A DNA stretch of 64,000 nucleotides from Ascaphus truei (taxonomy: Eukaryota; Chordata; Amphibia; Anura; Ascaphidae): NCBI GenBank assembly GCA_036426205.1, contig CM071569.1, positions 1,392,354-1,456,353 of the forward strand, written 5' to 3'. The notes beneath the pieces were generated by a model. The model searched no databases. It had not been told where the DNA came from and saw only the letters and a list, made by a program, of their open reading frames with translations. Of the stretch, positions 33,254 to 44,909 are shown piece by piece; within the stretch, counting starts at the first letter, position 1; every line of letters begins with the position of its first letter. Both the position numbers and the translations under genes were made by a program.

Positions 33254-36200
33254 ATGAGTAAGGACATAGTGTTAGTATCACATAATGTTAAAGGCCTTAA
33301 TAGTCCTGCTAAAAGGAGAGTCGCATTTAGAGACTACAGACGCAAAGGTGCAGAAGTGCTCTTCTTACAGGAGACCCACTTTTCCCAAACCAACTTCCCC
33401 AAATACCTCAATAAAGACTTTAGGACTCACTTCCTGGCCTCAGCACGAGTAAAAAAGAGAGGGGTCGCCATCCTAATTCACAATCATATACCATTCAGAC
33501 ATGACAGATCATATAGCGACAGAGAGGGGAGATATCTGATAATCACAGGCACCATTAGGGAGTATCCAATAACATTGGCTACAATTTATGCCCCAAACGA
33601 CAACGCGACATCTTTTTTTAGTAGTTTCTTCAATAAGCTAAGTAAAGTCGCAAAGGGGAACATCGTAGTGGCAGGTGACCTGAACAGAGTTCTCAATCCA
33701 AACCTTGACCGTTGCACAACCACTAACAAATCACTCAGACAGGACGTATTAACTTTGACAAAAGGCCTCACAAGTTGTCAGCTTATAGACATATGGAGAG
33801 AGCAACATCAAGGAGTACGCGAGTACACGTTCTACTCCCACCCCCATAACACATACAGCCGGATAGACTACTTCCTAGTATCCAATAGATTGGTCCCTGG
33901 GGTCTCTCGCTCAGAGATCCATGATATTTCATGGTCTGACCACGCACCTGTAGAGCTGCGGTGCACATTAGTTCCGCTGGACAGACCTAGAGCGAATTGG
34001 AAACTAAACGAGATCCTCTTAAAGATCCCAGACCTTGGGCGGGAGGTGGGGGGAAAAATTACAGAATATTTTGAGGAGAATGAGGGAAGCGTGGCGTCAC
34101 AAGCCACATTGTGGGAAGCTCATAAGGCAACCCTCAGGGGAATATTGATGAATCTGGCCGCCAAACGGAAACGGGAAAGAGAGAAGAAAACTAAAGAGTT
34201 AGAAACACAAATAGCTGAGCTCTCTGCCCTGCACAAACTTAATAAGCGGGATCACACGCTTAAACAACTTTTAGATGCCAAAATTAAACTTAATCTTCTC
34301 CTAACCTCCCAGGCTGAGAGGGAAATGGCGTGGTCGAAGCGTAAATTTTATGAAAAAGCGAACAAACCTGATACACTCCTTGCCAATAAGCTAAAAAAGA
34401 AGCTTCAAAATTACTCGATTCACGCAATTCGGAACCAAAGGGGAGACCTTACCTCCATACCTGGGAAAATTGTAGAGGAATTCAAAATTTATTATGAAAA
34501 ACTATATAATGGAGACAAGGTCACCCACAACACTAAGACGGGTGAGTTATTAAACACCTTCCTGAAAGAGGCAAAATTACCAACCTTAGGAAGGGCTGAG
34601 AGAGAAGCGCTACAGGCGGACTTTACCTTGGAGGAAATTTTGGAAGTCATCAAAGCATTAAAACCGGCTAAGGCGCCGGGACCAGATGGCTTCTCTAATT
34701 TGTATTATAAGAAGTACGCCAAAATTCTAGCCCCACATATGCTAAAATTATTTAACGGCGTACTAGAGGGGGCCTCCTTCCCAGCACAAATGCTTCAGGC
34801 GTCCATCTCGGTGATCCACAAACCCGGAAAGGACCCGGCAGACTGTAAGAGCTACCGGCCCATTTCACTGATTAATTCTGATATCAAAATCTACTCCAAA
34901 CTTATAGCGAACAGGGTGGGTAGTGTCCTTCCCGGGTTAATCCATGCAGATCAGGTGGGGTTTATCGGAGGAAGGCAAGCGGCAGACAACACCAGGAGAA
35001 TCATTGACTTGATTGATCTGGCCCAAAAGAAAAATACACATTCTATGGTGCTAAGTCTGGACGCGGAGAAAGCCTTTGACAGAATAGACTGGCCCTACCT
35101 AACGGAGACTCTGAAGGCATTTGGCTTTGGAGGACGCCTAATGCGGGCCATCATGGCACTGTATGGGGGCCCAGCAGCGAGAGTGAGGCACCAGGGCTTT
35201 CCTTCTGAGCAATTTCATATAAAAAGTGGAACGAGACAGGGATGCCCGCTGTCGCCGTTGCTGTTTGCCCTTTGTATAGAGCCCTTGGCGGCGCACATTC
35301 GTAATAGCCCAGATATAACAGGCATTTCAGATGGAGAGCAAGAGTATAAGGCCGCTCTATATGCGGATGATGTTATCCTAACACTATCTAAACCGCTCAC
35401 GTCCCTTCCTAATGTATTTGAAATTCTGGGCAAATTTAACCATATTTCTCGCTTTAAGATTAATCAGTCTAAATCAGAAGCCCTCAATATAAATCTTCCC
35501 AAAGAAGTTGAAAAACTGATTGATCTCAACTTTAATTTTAAATGGCAACCCTCCGCTATCAAATATTTAGGGGTATATCTTACACGGGACTACAAAACTT
35601 TATATAAGGCAAACTTTCCCAGGTTAATAAAGGCGCTGGGGGAGGATCTCAGAGTATGGGCAAAAGGGGGCATCTCATGGATTGGAAGGATACACTGCGT
35701 GAAGATGAATCTCCTCCCAAGGATGTTATATTTTTCCAGAGCCTACCTATACCATTGGTCCGCTCTGACATCCTCTCTCTTCAGTCAGCAATAATGAAAT
35801 TCATTTGGAATAAGAAAAACCCAAGAATTGCTAAGGGTATTTTGACGAGACCCACAACCAGAGGAGGGCTAGCGGTACCTTGTTTGTTCGCTTACTACAA
35901 AGCGGCTCAATTGGCCCAAATTCTTCAATGGCACACAGACCCAAGCCTTAGGAGATGGGTAGAGTTGGAGAAAAAGTGTTGTGCACCAATTGACATCCAA
36001 ACGCTGATCTGGTTGCCCAAGGGAAGGGCACGTCAGATCGGCACGCCGCTACAGACCATTGCCAATTCTATTCGGGTGTGGGAGGCCACCAAATTTAGTT
36101 GTAAATTAACCACAAAGGCATCACTCATGACGCCAATCATCGGCAACCCTGATTTCGCTCCGGGCCTGAACAGTAAAAACATGAAGTACTGGACACAAGC

Positions 36201-37059
36201 GGGCATTACCCGACTTAATGATCTGAGGGACAGGATACATATACAATCATTTGAACAAATCAAATCCGCAAAAAATATCCCAAATACAGAATTTTTTAGG
36301 TACCTCCAGATCAGAGATTTTTACAACAAAACTCCAATTAGACCAGCACGTACTAATTTCGAGCAGCTGTGTTCCAGAGATACGGACACAAGGGGACTCA
36401 CATCTAGAATGTACAGGGAGGTGGTCTGTCCGAAGATGACAAGCGAGACCCGGTTACACTACATTCGACAGTGGGAGACTGACTTAGGGGAGACGCTAGA
36501 GGACGAGGAATGGGAGCAGATCACACAAGCAGCAGCTAAAAGCTCCATCTGTACCACACTAAAGGAGAACGCGTATAAGGTCCTGATGCGGTGGTACTAC
36601 ACCCCATCTAGATTAGCTAAATTTGTTGGGGGCTACTCCCCGCTCTGCCCAAAACAGTGCGGGGAGGTGGCTGACTTGCGACACATGCTGTGGTCCTGAA
36701 CAAAAGTGGCCCCGATTTGGGAACAGATTAGAGATTGGTTACAGCGGATTCTCGGTTGGGAGATCCCCCTGGACCCGTGGTTGTTCCTACTGGGCAGGCG
36801 GGTCCAGGGTATGCCAAATGCGACGCACAAATTAATCGCGCATTTTGCAATAGCCACTAGATGCGAGATCGCAGCATTATGGAAGCAACCAGTAATTCCA
36901 GTTATCCCCAAGATTCGAAATCGGATTTGGCACGTTTGCCGGATGGAACAATTAACGAGTTTGGTTAATGACACCGGCACAAACTTCCTAAAAGTCTGGT
37001 CGCCTTGGCTGACACAGACAGACATCCCCGGGGTGGATGCCACCGCAATCCTGCTATAA
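33254..37059 (+). pseudogene. L1 ORF2 (endonuclease-reverse transcriptase), two lesions
   Basis: About 1270 codons. The N-terminal endonuclease has SHNVKGLN, QETHF, YAPN, the Mg-site GDLNRVL, SRIDYF and WSDHAP. After a coiled linker the reverse transcriptase shows KPAKAPGPDGF, YRPISLIN, LDAEKAFDRI, GTRQGCPLSPLLF and YADD at about residues 703-706. The frame breaks at about 35728-35733 in a run of T, so the first part terminates at 35794 and the rest continues in another frame from about 35735. In the C-terminal Cys-rich motif (CPKQCGEVADLRHMLWS, then stop) a TGA at 36697-36699 stands where family members usually have the last Cys. The frame then remains open to 37059. Sequence is otherwise well preserved. 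The frameshift could be a consensus error. Confidence 0.88.
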
Positions 37060-37473
37060 TAGGTACAGGCGCGTTCTCCTCTGGGGGTCAGAGCCCAGAC
37101 GACGAATAGCGACGAACAGGTAGGTGACAGCCCCCAGGGTAGCAATCCAACACACCTAGTCTATAGGGATAACTCGGCATACTCGAGATGGAGACAAAGA
37201 GGGATATCTACAAAGATAGGAAGCTCATAAGAGACTATACGTCGGTAGGCATACCCGGAGAAAACCCCTCCCCCCTTCTCCCCCCCCTCCCTTGTCCATC
37301 GTCTAGTTTGTCTTGTTTGTCCTATATGTTTGCTTCTTGTTCCATATTGAGGCAGTTCAAATAGTCTAATGTATGATAGAAAAACTTTATTGGGATGCTT
37401 TAATACAATGGGCTGTGATACAATGTAAGAATCTGTGAACCCAATAAAGAAAAATTTGAAGTTGAAAAAAAAA

Positions 37474-37560
37474 AAAAGATATCAATCCTACTAGGGTGAG
37501 ACATATGTGGAAGTTTAACGACTCCCTTCTGAGAGATCTTGGTGTAATTAGGGAGAAGGA
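37474..37560 (+). pseudogene. old L1 ORF2 continuation (post-endonuclease linker)
   Basis: Directly after the complete L1, the frame reads TRVRHMWKFNDSLL, the linker expected after the endonuclease SDH motif. It is the right-hand half of the fragment interrupted at 30340, and is cut again by a SINE at 37561. Confidence 0.75.
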
Positions 37561-37826
37561 GTGGCTCAGTGAGTATAGACACTGACTGGCATTGAGAGTG
37601 TGAAGCAGGGGAGTCTGGTTCAATTCCAGGTGTCGGCTTCTTGTGACCTTGGGCAAGTCACTTTATCTCCCTGTGCCTCAGGCACCAAAAACATAGAGTG
37701 TAAGCTCCACGGGGCAGGGACCTGTGCCTGCAAAATGTCTCTACGTCTCTCATGTTTCTGATGCATTACGTAAAACTAGCAGCGCTATACAAGAACATGC
37801 TATTATTATTATTATTATTATTATTA
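37561..37826 (+). mobile_element. tRNA-derived CORE-SINE
   Basis: Pol III box A (tggctcagtgag, 37562-37573) and box B (ggttcaattcc, 37617-37627) stand about 45 bp apart. The CORE domain follows at about 37640-37680 (cttgggcaagtcacttta, ctgtgcctca), the signature shared with MIR. Then tgtaagctccacggggcagg and agcgctatacaa resemble an L2 tail, ending in (att)n. This head-CORE-tail order defines CORE-SINEs. It splits the old L1. Confidence 0.88.
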
Positions 37827-38493
37827 ACTAAATAAACTCACATTTAATAGATTTTTTTTCTATTAACGATACACCAGGAATGGCTCTCTCAACAATTTGG
37901 GAAGCACAAAAAGCATGTACGAGGGGAACGTTTATACCCATTGCTTCTTTGAAGAAGAAGCGAGGGGAGTATAAATTGACTGAATGTTCAACAGGCCTAG
38001 AGAGGGCCGATTATATCTATAAAAAGAACCCACGGGCGCAAAGGATCAAAAATGGCTTAAAATAAAATGGGTGATCTGAGAATTCTGCAAATTAACAAAG
38101 CAGAAAAAGCTTTGAAATGGACCAAACAATTGTTCTACCAAAAAGGTAATAAAGCGGACAGACTATTAGCTCAGAAACCGAGAAAAATCCACATTTCCTC
38201 CAATATTAAATCAATTACAATGAGAAAAGCAGAAACGTCACTTGATCCAAAAGCAGGAGAGGAGGAATTTATAGCATACCACTCATCTTTATATAATTTA
38301 CAAAATAAACATAAACAAAACCCAGATATATTAAAAAACAATTAGACACTTATTTAGACTCATGTCAATTACCAACTCTGAAAGTTGAGGATAGTGTGTT
38401 ATTAAATGCAGAGACTTCACAAGAAGAGATACTGGCAGTGAGTCAGGAACTCAAAAATACAAAAACTCCTGGCCCAGATGGACTCTCAAATAA
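37827..38493 (+). pseudogene. old L1 ORF2 continuation (linker to reverse transcriptase start)
   Basis: Broken frames read MALSTIWEAQKACTRGTFI and then EKALKWTKQLFYQKGNKA. Near 38470 comes NTKTPGPDGLSN, the conserved block at the start of the L1 reverse transcriptase. The copy ends there, abutting an unrelated repeat, so the rest of ORF2 is absent. Confidence 0.75.
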
Positions 38494-39240
38494 TTGTAGC
38501 CATGCCTGGTTTTAGCTACCGGTCTGCCCTCCCTGACATGTAAGCCCTAGTAACAGTGCAGCCAGTGTCAGGTCCAATCCAGGGATTTTCCCCACGGTAA
38601 GCCTCTCTCTTGAGTGGCAGGGGAGGAGGTGGGACAAAGCCTGTGTTCTGCCCAATCCTGGGCTCAGACCTTGTACCTTCCCCCTCTGTACTTAAAAGGC
38701 TGCACAGCTAAATTTAGTCAGTGCCTCTCCCCCTGAGACAGACTTTTAGTCAAGCAGATTTGTGCAGGGACCTACTGTCCCCTGCCCTTGGGGGAGTGAG
38801 GAGTGCTACCTTTCCTCTGACTCTATTAGGAAGTCAGGGAAGAGCAAGGACTGGCTCTGGTGCCCTTGGCCGGGGGTGGATGTCCGGGGACCATCCTGCG
38901 GTTGGAGACCTGTCAGTTGTACTGTGCAGACAGAGACTGTGCTGTGTATGCAGAAGGAATAAAAAGGTTCCAGTTAATTATACTCCTGCCTAGTATGCAA
39001 TCTGTCTGAGGGGAGTGGAGTGCGTTCTTCTGCAGGAGATTGCCTTCATCTTCCTGGACCCTGCAGCAGATGGAGGCGCTGTACCAACAGAGATAAAGAC
39101 CCGTAATGTACCCCAGAAGCCTGTGCAGACGTCCCCACTACCACCGGTGGACCACTCAGCATTCTGTGAGCCAACAGGTAGCCAGCACTATGTACCATGT
39201 AATGGCAGAATCTCCCAGAGGGTGGGGAAACAGCGTTACA
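38494..39240. other. unassigned repeat with promoter- and poly(A)-like words (LTR-like)
   Basis: Begins tgtagccatgcctggtttta. It has a TATA-like tacttaaaaggctg at about 38690 and aataaaaagg at about 38958, in the order expected of an LTR on the + strand. A matching end and target duplication were not found, so LTR status is only a suggestion. Confidence 0.35.
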
Positions 39241-39580
39241 TAAACGTTCCATGTAAAATGGATTTCAGGCAAAAAGTGACACAGTGTGCTCATTTGCATG
39301 TAATTTCCCAGAATCCCTTGCTGCAGTGGAAGCACTGTATGCTAGGTGATAATGGTGAAAGGCATTGTTGCAGACCTGTCTAAGACATGTGAATGTGCTC
39401 ACAAGTGATCTTTTTATTTGCTATACATATATATACAGGGCCCGAAAACTGGGCCAAAACCCACTCGCCCCCCCAAAATGTCAGTCCCCCCCCCATGACA
39501 CTTACCTGCGGCGGGGTCCAATTGTGGGGTCCTGACTGCGTCTCCCGGCCTTCTGCTGTCGTGACGCCTTTAAAATCATG
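39241..39580. other. MITE-like and low-complexity sequence
   Basis: At 39268-39415 gtgtgctcatttgcatgt and (reversed) gtgagcacattcacatgt loosely pair around tcccagaatcccttgctgca. This resembles a dispersed amphibian MITE, but superfamily and limits are uncertain. C-rich, CpG-containing sequence follows up to the Gypsy LTR. Confidence 0.35.
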
Positions 39581-40785
39581 TGTAACGGGTATTCCCTCTA
39601 TCCCAATCACAGATACCGTGTGTGTGGGTGGAAACCTATGTGTTACCAGGTGTGGTGCGTTATACCTGTCAGGCTCACAGGGGGCCTGAGCCTCCGCCAG
39701 TGAGAGCCTGGGGTGAATTCTCCGGAAAGTTCTCGGTTTCAGCGCCTCCACCTGTGTAGGGTTCTAGGGATGTAGAAGGTTTCCTACACAGGACCCGTAT
39801 ATACAATAACCACATACACAGAAATGTATATAACACTTTATATATATATGCAGCAGATAACACACACTTATAATACTAATATTTCCCCTAGAGGGTAACT
39901 CCACCATGTAACTCAGTCCCAAGTGTCTCTCACTCCACTAAGAGTGCACCTACCCACCACCGTGTACCCCCACACCGTGTCCACAGCCTAACCCCTTTAG
40001 TCCCGTGGTCAGCGCTGCCACTATGTGTAATGAGAATAGGTAAGGATACGTTGGTGCACTTAGGAAGGTACCTGCCGAGCGCTCCTGCGCTCGGGCCTGC
40101 AAGCTACTTCGAAAAGGATCTGCCGCTTGGTGATCCCGTCTGGAGATAGTCTCTGTCTCTGTGGGCACAGACTTGAGCCCAAGTCTCTTCTCGGGGAGCG
40201 CAGCGTCCGCTGTGTCCCTATCTAACACTAGTACTACTGTGACAGGGTCCCTAACCTAGGTGCCTGTCCCTGTAGCACCACAAGCTGGGGAGTGCAGGAC
40301 CTATCTGGGACCTAGGGGGTTACTGGCCTAATGCAGTGGGTCACTGACCCCTGCACTCACCTCCTTCCCCTAGCTCTTCCTGGTCCTGACTGACTAGCGT
40401 GGGCTCAGCGCGCGAAATGTATCAAAAACCCTTCTGCGCAGGGCAATCCTAAGCCCATTGCTCCCTGGCGTCACATGGGGTGCTGCTGAGGCTCATGGAA
40501 CTTGTAGTCCCTTGCAAGAGCCTTCCCTGGTAGGCTAGCGTTCGCGCGCTGCAACTGCGCATGCGCCACTATTCAGGGCCGCCGGGGACTCACTGCGCAT
40601 GCGCAAACTTGCCCAACATGGCGGCGCCCTGCACGGGAGCCGCCGGGGACCGCCAGAGCGCTCCTGCTCAGCCCCCACCCTCCAGATTGGCCGTCGGTCT
40701 GCTGCTTGCGCCGGCAGCACCCAACAACGATCCCGGCCACGGAGGTAATGGGGTCGCAGAGCAACGAGGGGTGAACCAGGCTACA
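39581..40785 (-). repeat. 3' LTR of the Gypsy element
   Basis: 1205 bp. It matches 45857-47849 closely apart from small indels and the 785-bp insertion in the latter. The TGTA...TACA ends are intact. Compared with the 5' LTR it lacks about 48 bp at the position equivalent to 46411-46457. Its interior is CpG-rich (actgcgcatgcgcca, aacatggcggcg). Confidence 0.85.
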
Positions 40786-40907
40786 TCCTCCCCCTGGTAA
40801 ATCTTCAACGTCCCCGCTTGGAACACAACTTACTACTATACAAAAATTTTATATAAGGAAAATGCACAACCCGTTATATAATTAAAAATTCAAACATCAA
40901 TGAGATC

Positions 40908-41174
40908 TTAACTTATCATCTCTAGATCAGATTGCAATTTTTCAGTGAACATCACAATGACGGACTGCACTCTGCTGCGAGCCCACTGCTGAGCCTCATA
41001 ATGGGGTGCCCCAATTAGATCATAGGTTACCCGGTTGGGAGGGTACCTTACTCTTTGGCTCCGGCAGAGCTGTTCTTCACAACTTCCTCGGGGAGTAATA
41101 AGCACATCCTGAGGCTCAGCCTCTTCCCTTGAGGGAGAATTGTCTCTGGACAGTCTTTGTTTGGCACAAAGCAC
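40908..41174 (-). pseudogene. Gypsy pol C-terminal end
   Basis: The frame ends the polyprotein with SQRVRYPPNRVTYDL and HYEAQQWARSRVQSV, typical of the end of Gypsy pol, about 110 bp from the 3' LTR. A matching copy is at 48479-48751. It is separated from the integrase by a solo LTR and frame breaks. Confidence 0.7.
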
Positions 41175-41210
41175 GGTTCTGTGGATCCAAAGGCTGGCCT
41201 TTTGGTGCCT

Positions 41211-41771
41211 GTATCAGGGGACTTATCCCTTCACAAATGTGCCTCTAATCCACATGTGGGTGTTAACTGCTGGTAGGCAATTAAATAACACCACCTGGCG
41301 ATTGCAGTGGTAAGAAAAAAAGCCTGCCTTTGAGACAGGAAGAGAGACTCCTTAGCTCACATGTGAGCTGAACAAGGAAACAGAGCAGAGGTTCTTGAGT
41401 CTCCCAGGAGAGACTGACCAAGAGAACACAGATCTCTGGAGCTGACAAATAAGACTTCTAAACCTGGATGCTGATAATCCGGAGAAAAGGCAGCAACCCT
41501 GGAAACAGATAAGACTTTATTTTCCATTGACTGTTGTCTATATATATATATCTATATGACTTGGGCTGATGAATAGCCTGGGTAGCCACCCAGTTAAAAG
41601 GGGCTGGAATAGAAGGATACATATATGCCAAAGTGGAGCAAGTTTTATTGGGCTCACTATTTCTCTTATGTTGATTTTTGCTGTGTTTAAAGTGACAGGC
41701 ACAATAAAGCCTTGTTTTAATTTCACCTTAAAACAGTCTCCATTATGTACCTCTGCACATGTCCTCCTACA
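41211..41771 (+). mobile_element. solo LTR of the coiled-coil element family, inserted in Gypsy pol
   Basis: Begins TGTATCAGGGG and ends GTCCTCCTACA, with perfect 5-bp duplications gtgcc at 41206-41210 and 41772-41776. Its layout matches the LTRs at 51846 and 56080: ttatccc, gtgcctctaatcc, ttaactgctggta, caacaccacctgg or its like, the poly(A) word acaataaagcc at about 41701, and the terminal cacgtcctcctaca-type end. It is a diverged subfamily member. Confidence 0.88.
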
Positions 41772-41915
41772 GTGCCACCTTAGTAGGCGTTGGCCTATGG
41801 GGCCCTTTACCCGTAGCTCCTCCGGGAGATGCCCCTCCATTGGGAGAATCCCTTTGAGAGGGTCCTTCCATGGGATCTTCCAGAGTCATAGGAGGTAGTG
41901 AACCACTGCTCAACC

Positions 41916-43760
41916 TTAATATTCAAAACACGTAAGTATTGTAAACACTAAGCGGTGCATGGGAAATAGAAACACTCTATATGTAGGAATGGCCATTCCT
42001 ACATATAGATCTTCCAGAGTCTCAAGATTGGTATGATCAGGTACAGTCTCTTGGCCAATCTCTGAGGATTCGGACTCACCGTTGAGCGGTGTGGCCAGTA
42101 TCTCTGCTTCCTCATCTCCCACTTGTGGAATGGGGAGAAGATGATTACGGTGCCATACCTTTACCCAGCCGTCAGTGTCTTTGATGCGATAGACCAGAGG
42201 CCAGGCATTTGAGATTCTATTTCATATACCCCTTCTCTCCATTGGTCAGCCAATTTATGCTTGCCTGGGACTCCCAGATTGCGAAGCAACACAGCGTCTC
42301 CAGGACGAAGTTCCCGATATTTGACCTTATGGTCGTCTCGCGTTTATTGTCAGCATTCAGCTTAGCTGTAGATTTCTCAGCCTGTTGGTATGCCTGTTGC
42401 AAGCTGTCTTTGAGTCATTGCACATATTTGAAATGGGTAGCGTTGTGTATCCCATCCGTCGATACGCGAAGGCGTACATCTACTGGTAGTCTCGCCTATC
42501 GTCCGAACATGAGAAAGTAGGGAGAGAATCCCGTTGACTCGTGTCGGGTACAGTTGTACGCGTGAACCAAGGCCTCTACATGTCGACTCCATTCAGTCTT
42601 CTGGGCACTCTGTAGAGTTCCGAGCATGTCCAGCAGGGTTCGATTAAATCGTTCTGCAACGCATCTCCCTTAGGATGGTACGGGGTTGTTCGTGATTTAG
42701 CGATGTTCAGCATTTTGAGCAGTTCTCGGATCTCAAAATCCTGACCTTGATCAGAGTGAAGGCGGTTGGGAAGACCGTAGTGCACAAAGTACTTCTCCTA
42801 TAATATCTTCTCCACAGTGATAGCTTTCTGGTCTTTAGTGGGGAAGGCCTGGGCATACCGGGTGTAATGGTCCGTGATGACCAACACATTGCATATTCCT
42901 TGGCTATCAGGCTCAATGCACAGAAAGTCCATACACACAAGGTCCATTGGGCCAGAACTTTTCAGATGGCCCATAGGCGTTGCTCTAGAGGGCAGGGTCT
43001 TGCGTTGGATACACCGAGTACAACGGCGACAGTGTTGTTCTACGGCCTCTCGCATCTTGGGCCAGAAATTGCGGTCTTCCCTACACTGAGATGTCCATGC
43101 CCGTCATGTAAGGACTTCAACCCCATGTATTGCAAGTTCTTAGGGAGGACTAGTTGTCGTCTGTCGGGGTGGTTGTGGTATTGTACCACCCGATAGAGTA
43201 AGCAGTTGTCGATTTCGAATTTATCTGCTTCCCGCATGAGCAAAGCAACCAAGTCTTTGGGCGCATGCTTCAAGAGAGCTGGGTTCCTCTTTTCAACGGC
43301 TTGCCTAATAATACTAACTACAGAGTCCTGTACTTGATAGTCTACTAGATCTTTCCACCGCAGCACTTTGTCATGAGTTATGTTCATTCCTTTCGGATCG
43401 CAGTAGGCTGCGGGGACGGCCTGCGACTGGCATCCCAAGGAATCTGCAACCCGTAATTCGGAGAAGGCCACTTGATCGTTGATGATGGCGGCAGTGCTAC
43501 ACATAGCTCGCACCCCTGGTCCTGGGAGTTCTTCCCATTCCTCATCATCTGGAGTAGCACTTAGCCCTGGTCGTCGGGATAGGGTGTCAGCCCCTACATT
43601 CAACGGCCCCGGCTTATACTTCAGGGAGAATTGGTAATTGTTTAGAGCTGCCAACCATCGGTGCCCTGCTGCATCCAATTTGGCCGAGGTATTGTTGTAC
43701 GTGAGGGGATTGTTATCCGTCCTTACCTCAAACGTCCATTCGTTGCACTCCCCCTGGTAA
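41916..43760 (-). pseudogene. Gypsy pol: RNase H end and integrase
   Basis: From 43760 down, the frame reads the RNase H end TDNNPLTY and LKYKPGPLNVGADTLSRRP. The integrase zinc-binding region follows as H and Cys residues (HCRRCTRCIQRKTLP), then core motifs MDFLCIEPDS and DHYTRYAQAFP, and [10 protein letters not shown] with TTPYHPKGD. The third catalytic Glu region is damaged (frames change at about 42790 and 42600). The part beyond 42580 is scattered over several frames. It is inactive. Confidence 0.8.
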
Positions 43761-44909
43761 AATGGTCGTCAGTCCGCGTTGACGATTGTAGAGATCCCCG
43801 TGACGCTCTAGGACATATACCCGGTTGCACTCCTCTCGTAGCACAGGATCTAGGAGGAGCGAATTGGCCAGCGGCAACTCGTTGGTCTCTTTCAGGTATG
43901 CTCTGATTACAGCTTGTACTATATCAGTATTTGTTCCCAAGATGATCGGATACTTACATTGGTCTTGGGGTTCCGGGCATACCATCACCGCTACATGCAT
44001 AGGGTGTTTCTTGCCGGTGTTCAGTTGGAGTATTTCCAGTTGAACCCTTACAATCCCATTGATGGGGTAGTCTTCATTACTTAACCCCCTAACCTTCATA
44101 TGTTCGGCCGACCTCAGGGGGCAGTGTCTAAGGTGCTGGTCATAGAACTTGCGGTATATAATGGTCACTTGTGATCCCGTGTCCAGTAGGGCTGATGCAT
44201 AGATCCCTTCCAGTACAACAGGCACGATGGCCACGGGGCCTACTTGACTGTACGCTCCCCTTGGTGAGGCGTCATCACTGGGGCCGGAGTCAGAAGGGGC
44301 ATCTTCGGTTCCAGAAGGAGAGGGGTCTGGGTCAGACTCTGCCATTTGTACGCGGCAGACCATTGATCGGGCTGATTTTCCTCTATCGGTAGGTTTTTCC
44401 TCTGGAGGATCCTCCCTCTCCGGGCAGTTACTGGCGAAGTGGCCCTTCTTACCGCAGTTATAGCACACAACCTCACGGCGTTCTGGACGAACCTTGGACG
44501 GGGAAGGTGGTCTGTCGGAGAGTTTTGGCTTGTACCCTTTGGACGGAGCGGCAGACTCTTCTTTCTTCTCCATAGAGCCCTTTCCCTTTGGGACAGAGGG
44601 GCTCTTGGATTTTGCGGTAGAGTGTAACAAGGCATGTGCCTCTTGAATTTTCACCTGGCGCAGCAACCCGGTGAACGTAGGGGGACTTCCATCCATTATT
44701 TTGCTGCGGAGCATATTGACTATGGGGTGAGTGGAGCTGGATCCCCGCAGGTACTGCTTACGAAGCGCCTCATCCATCCCAGAGGCAGGAATCAGCTTAC
44801 GATTGAGTAGGATTCCCAAGACCAGTTGCAGGCGGTGTATTAAGGCCGACAAGTCCTCTCCCTCCTTCTGATACGAGATTATAGTACTTCGTCCAGATCG
44901 CTCCTTCAT
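43728..44909 (-). CDS. Gypsy gag-protease reading frame (C-terminal gag, zinc knuckle, aspartic protease)
   Basis: A 393-codon open frame on the minus strand. Residues of about 1-90 match the late capsid region (LSALIHRLQLVLG, QYLRGSSS, PPTFTGLLRQVKIQEA). At about 145-162 stands a CCHC zinc knuckle, CYNCGKKGHFASNCPE. After an acidic, Ser/Pro-rich spacer, the protease has the catalytic triad ALLDTGSQVTIIY at about residue 235, with a later IILGTNTDIVQAV region. The start is arbitrary, since the true gag begins upstream at 45786 and changes frame at least twice. The frame ends at 43728 beside a deletion that removed the reverse transcriptase. Confidence 0.85.
   Translation of the reverse strand: MKERSGRSTIISYQKEGEDLSALIHRLQLVLGILLNRKLIPASGMDEALRKQYLRGSSSTHPIVNMLRSKIMDGSPPTFTGLLRQVKIQEAHALLHSTAKSKSPSVPKGKGSMEKKEESAAPSKGYKPKLSDRPPSPSKVRPERREVVCYNCGKKGHFASNCPEREDPPEEKPTDRGKSARSMVCRVQMAESDPDPSPSGTEDAPSDSGPSDDASPRGAYSQVGPVAIVPVVLEGIYASALLDTGSQVTIIYRKFYDQHLRHCPLRSAEHMKVRGLSNEDYPINGIVRVQLEILQLNTGKKHPMHVAVMVCPEPQDQCKYPIILGTNTDIVQAVIRAYLKETNELPLANSLLLDPVLREECNRVYVLERHGDLYNRQRGLTTILPGGVQRMDV

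Larger units (their letters stand above)
30341..37473 (+). mobile_element. full-length L1-clade LINE
   Basis: A complete 7.1-kb copy. It starts gaggcgcatgcgcgacgg after the 16-bp target word aaaagatatcaatcct (30325-30340), and ends in a poly(A) run (37465-37477) that merges into a second exact copy of that word (37474-37489). The left copy is preceded by tt, giving TT/AAAA, the classic L1 endonuclease site on the opposite strand. Order: 141-bp 5' UTR, ORF1, a 1.8-kb inter-ORF region, ORF2, a 0.4-kb 3' UTR, and an aataaa signal at about 37443. It is inserted in an older L1 of the same strand. It is young enough that the ORFs are nearly intact. Confidence 0.92.

Noticed and set aside
38494..39240. 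Definite LTR
   Set aside because: Promoter- and poly(A)-like words are present, but no matching end or target duplication was found.
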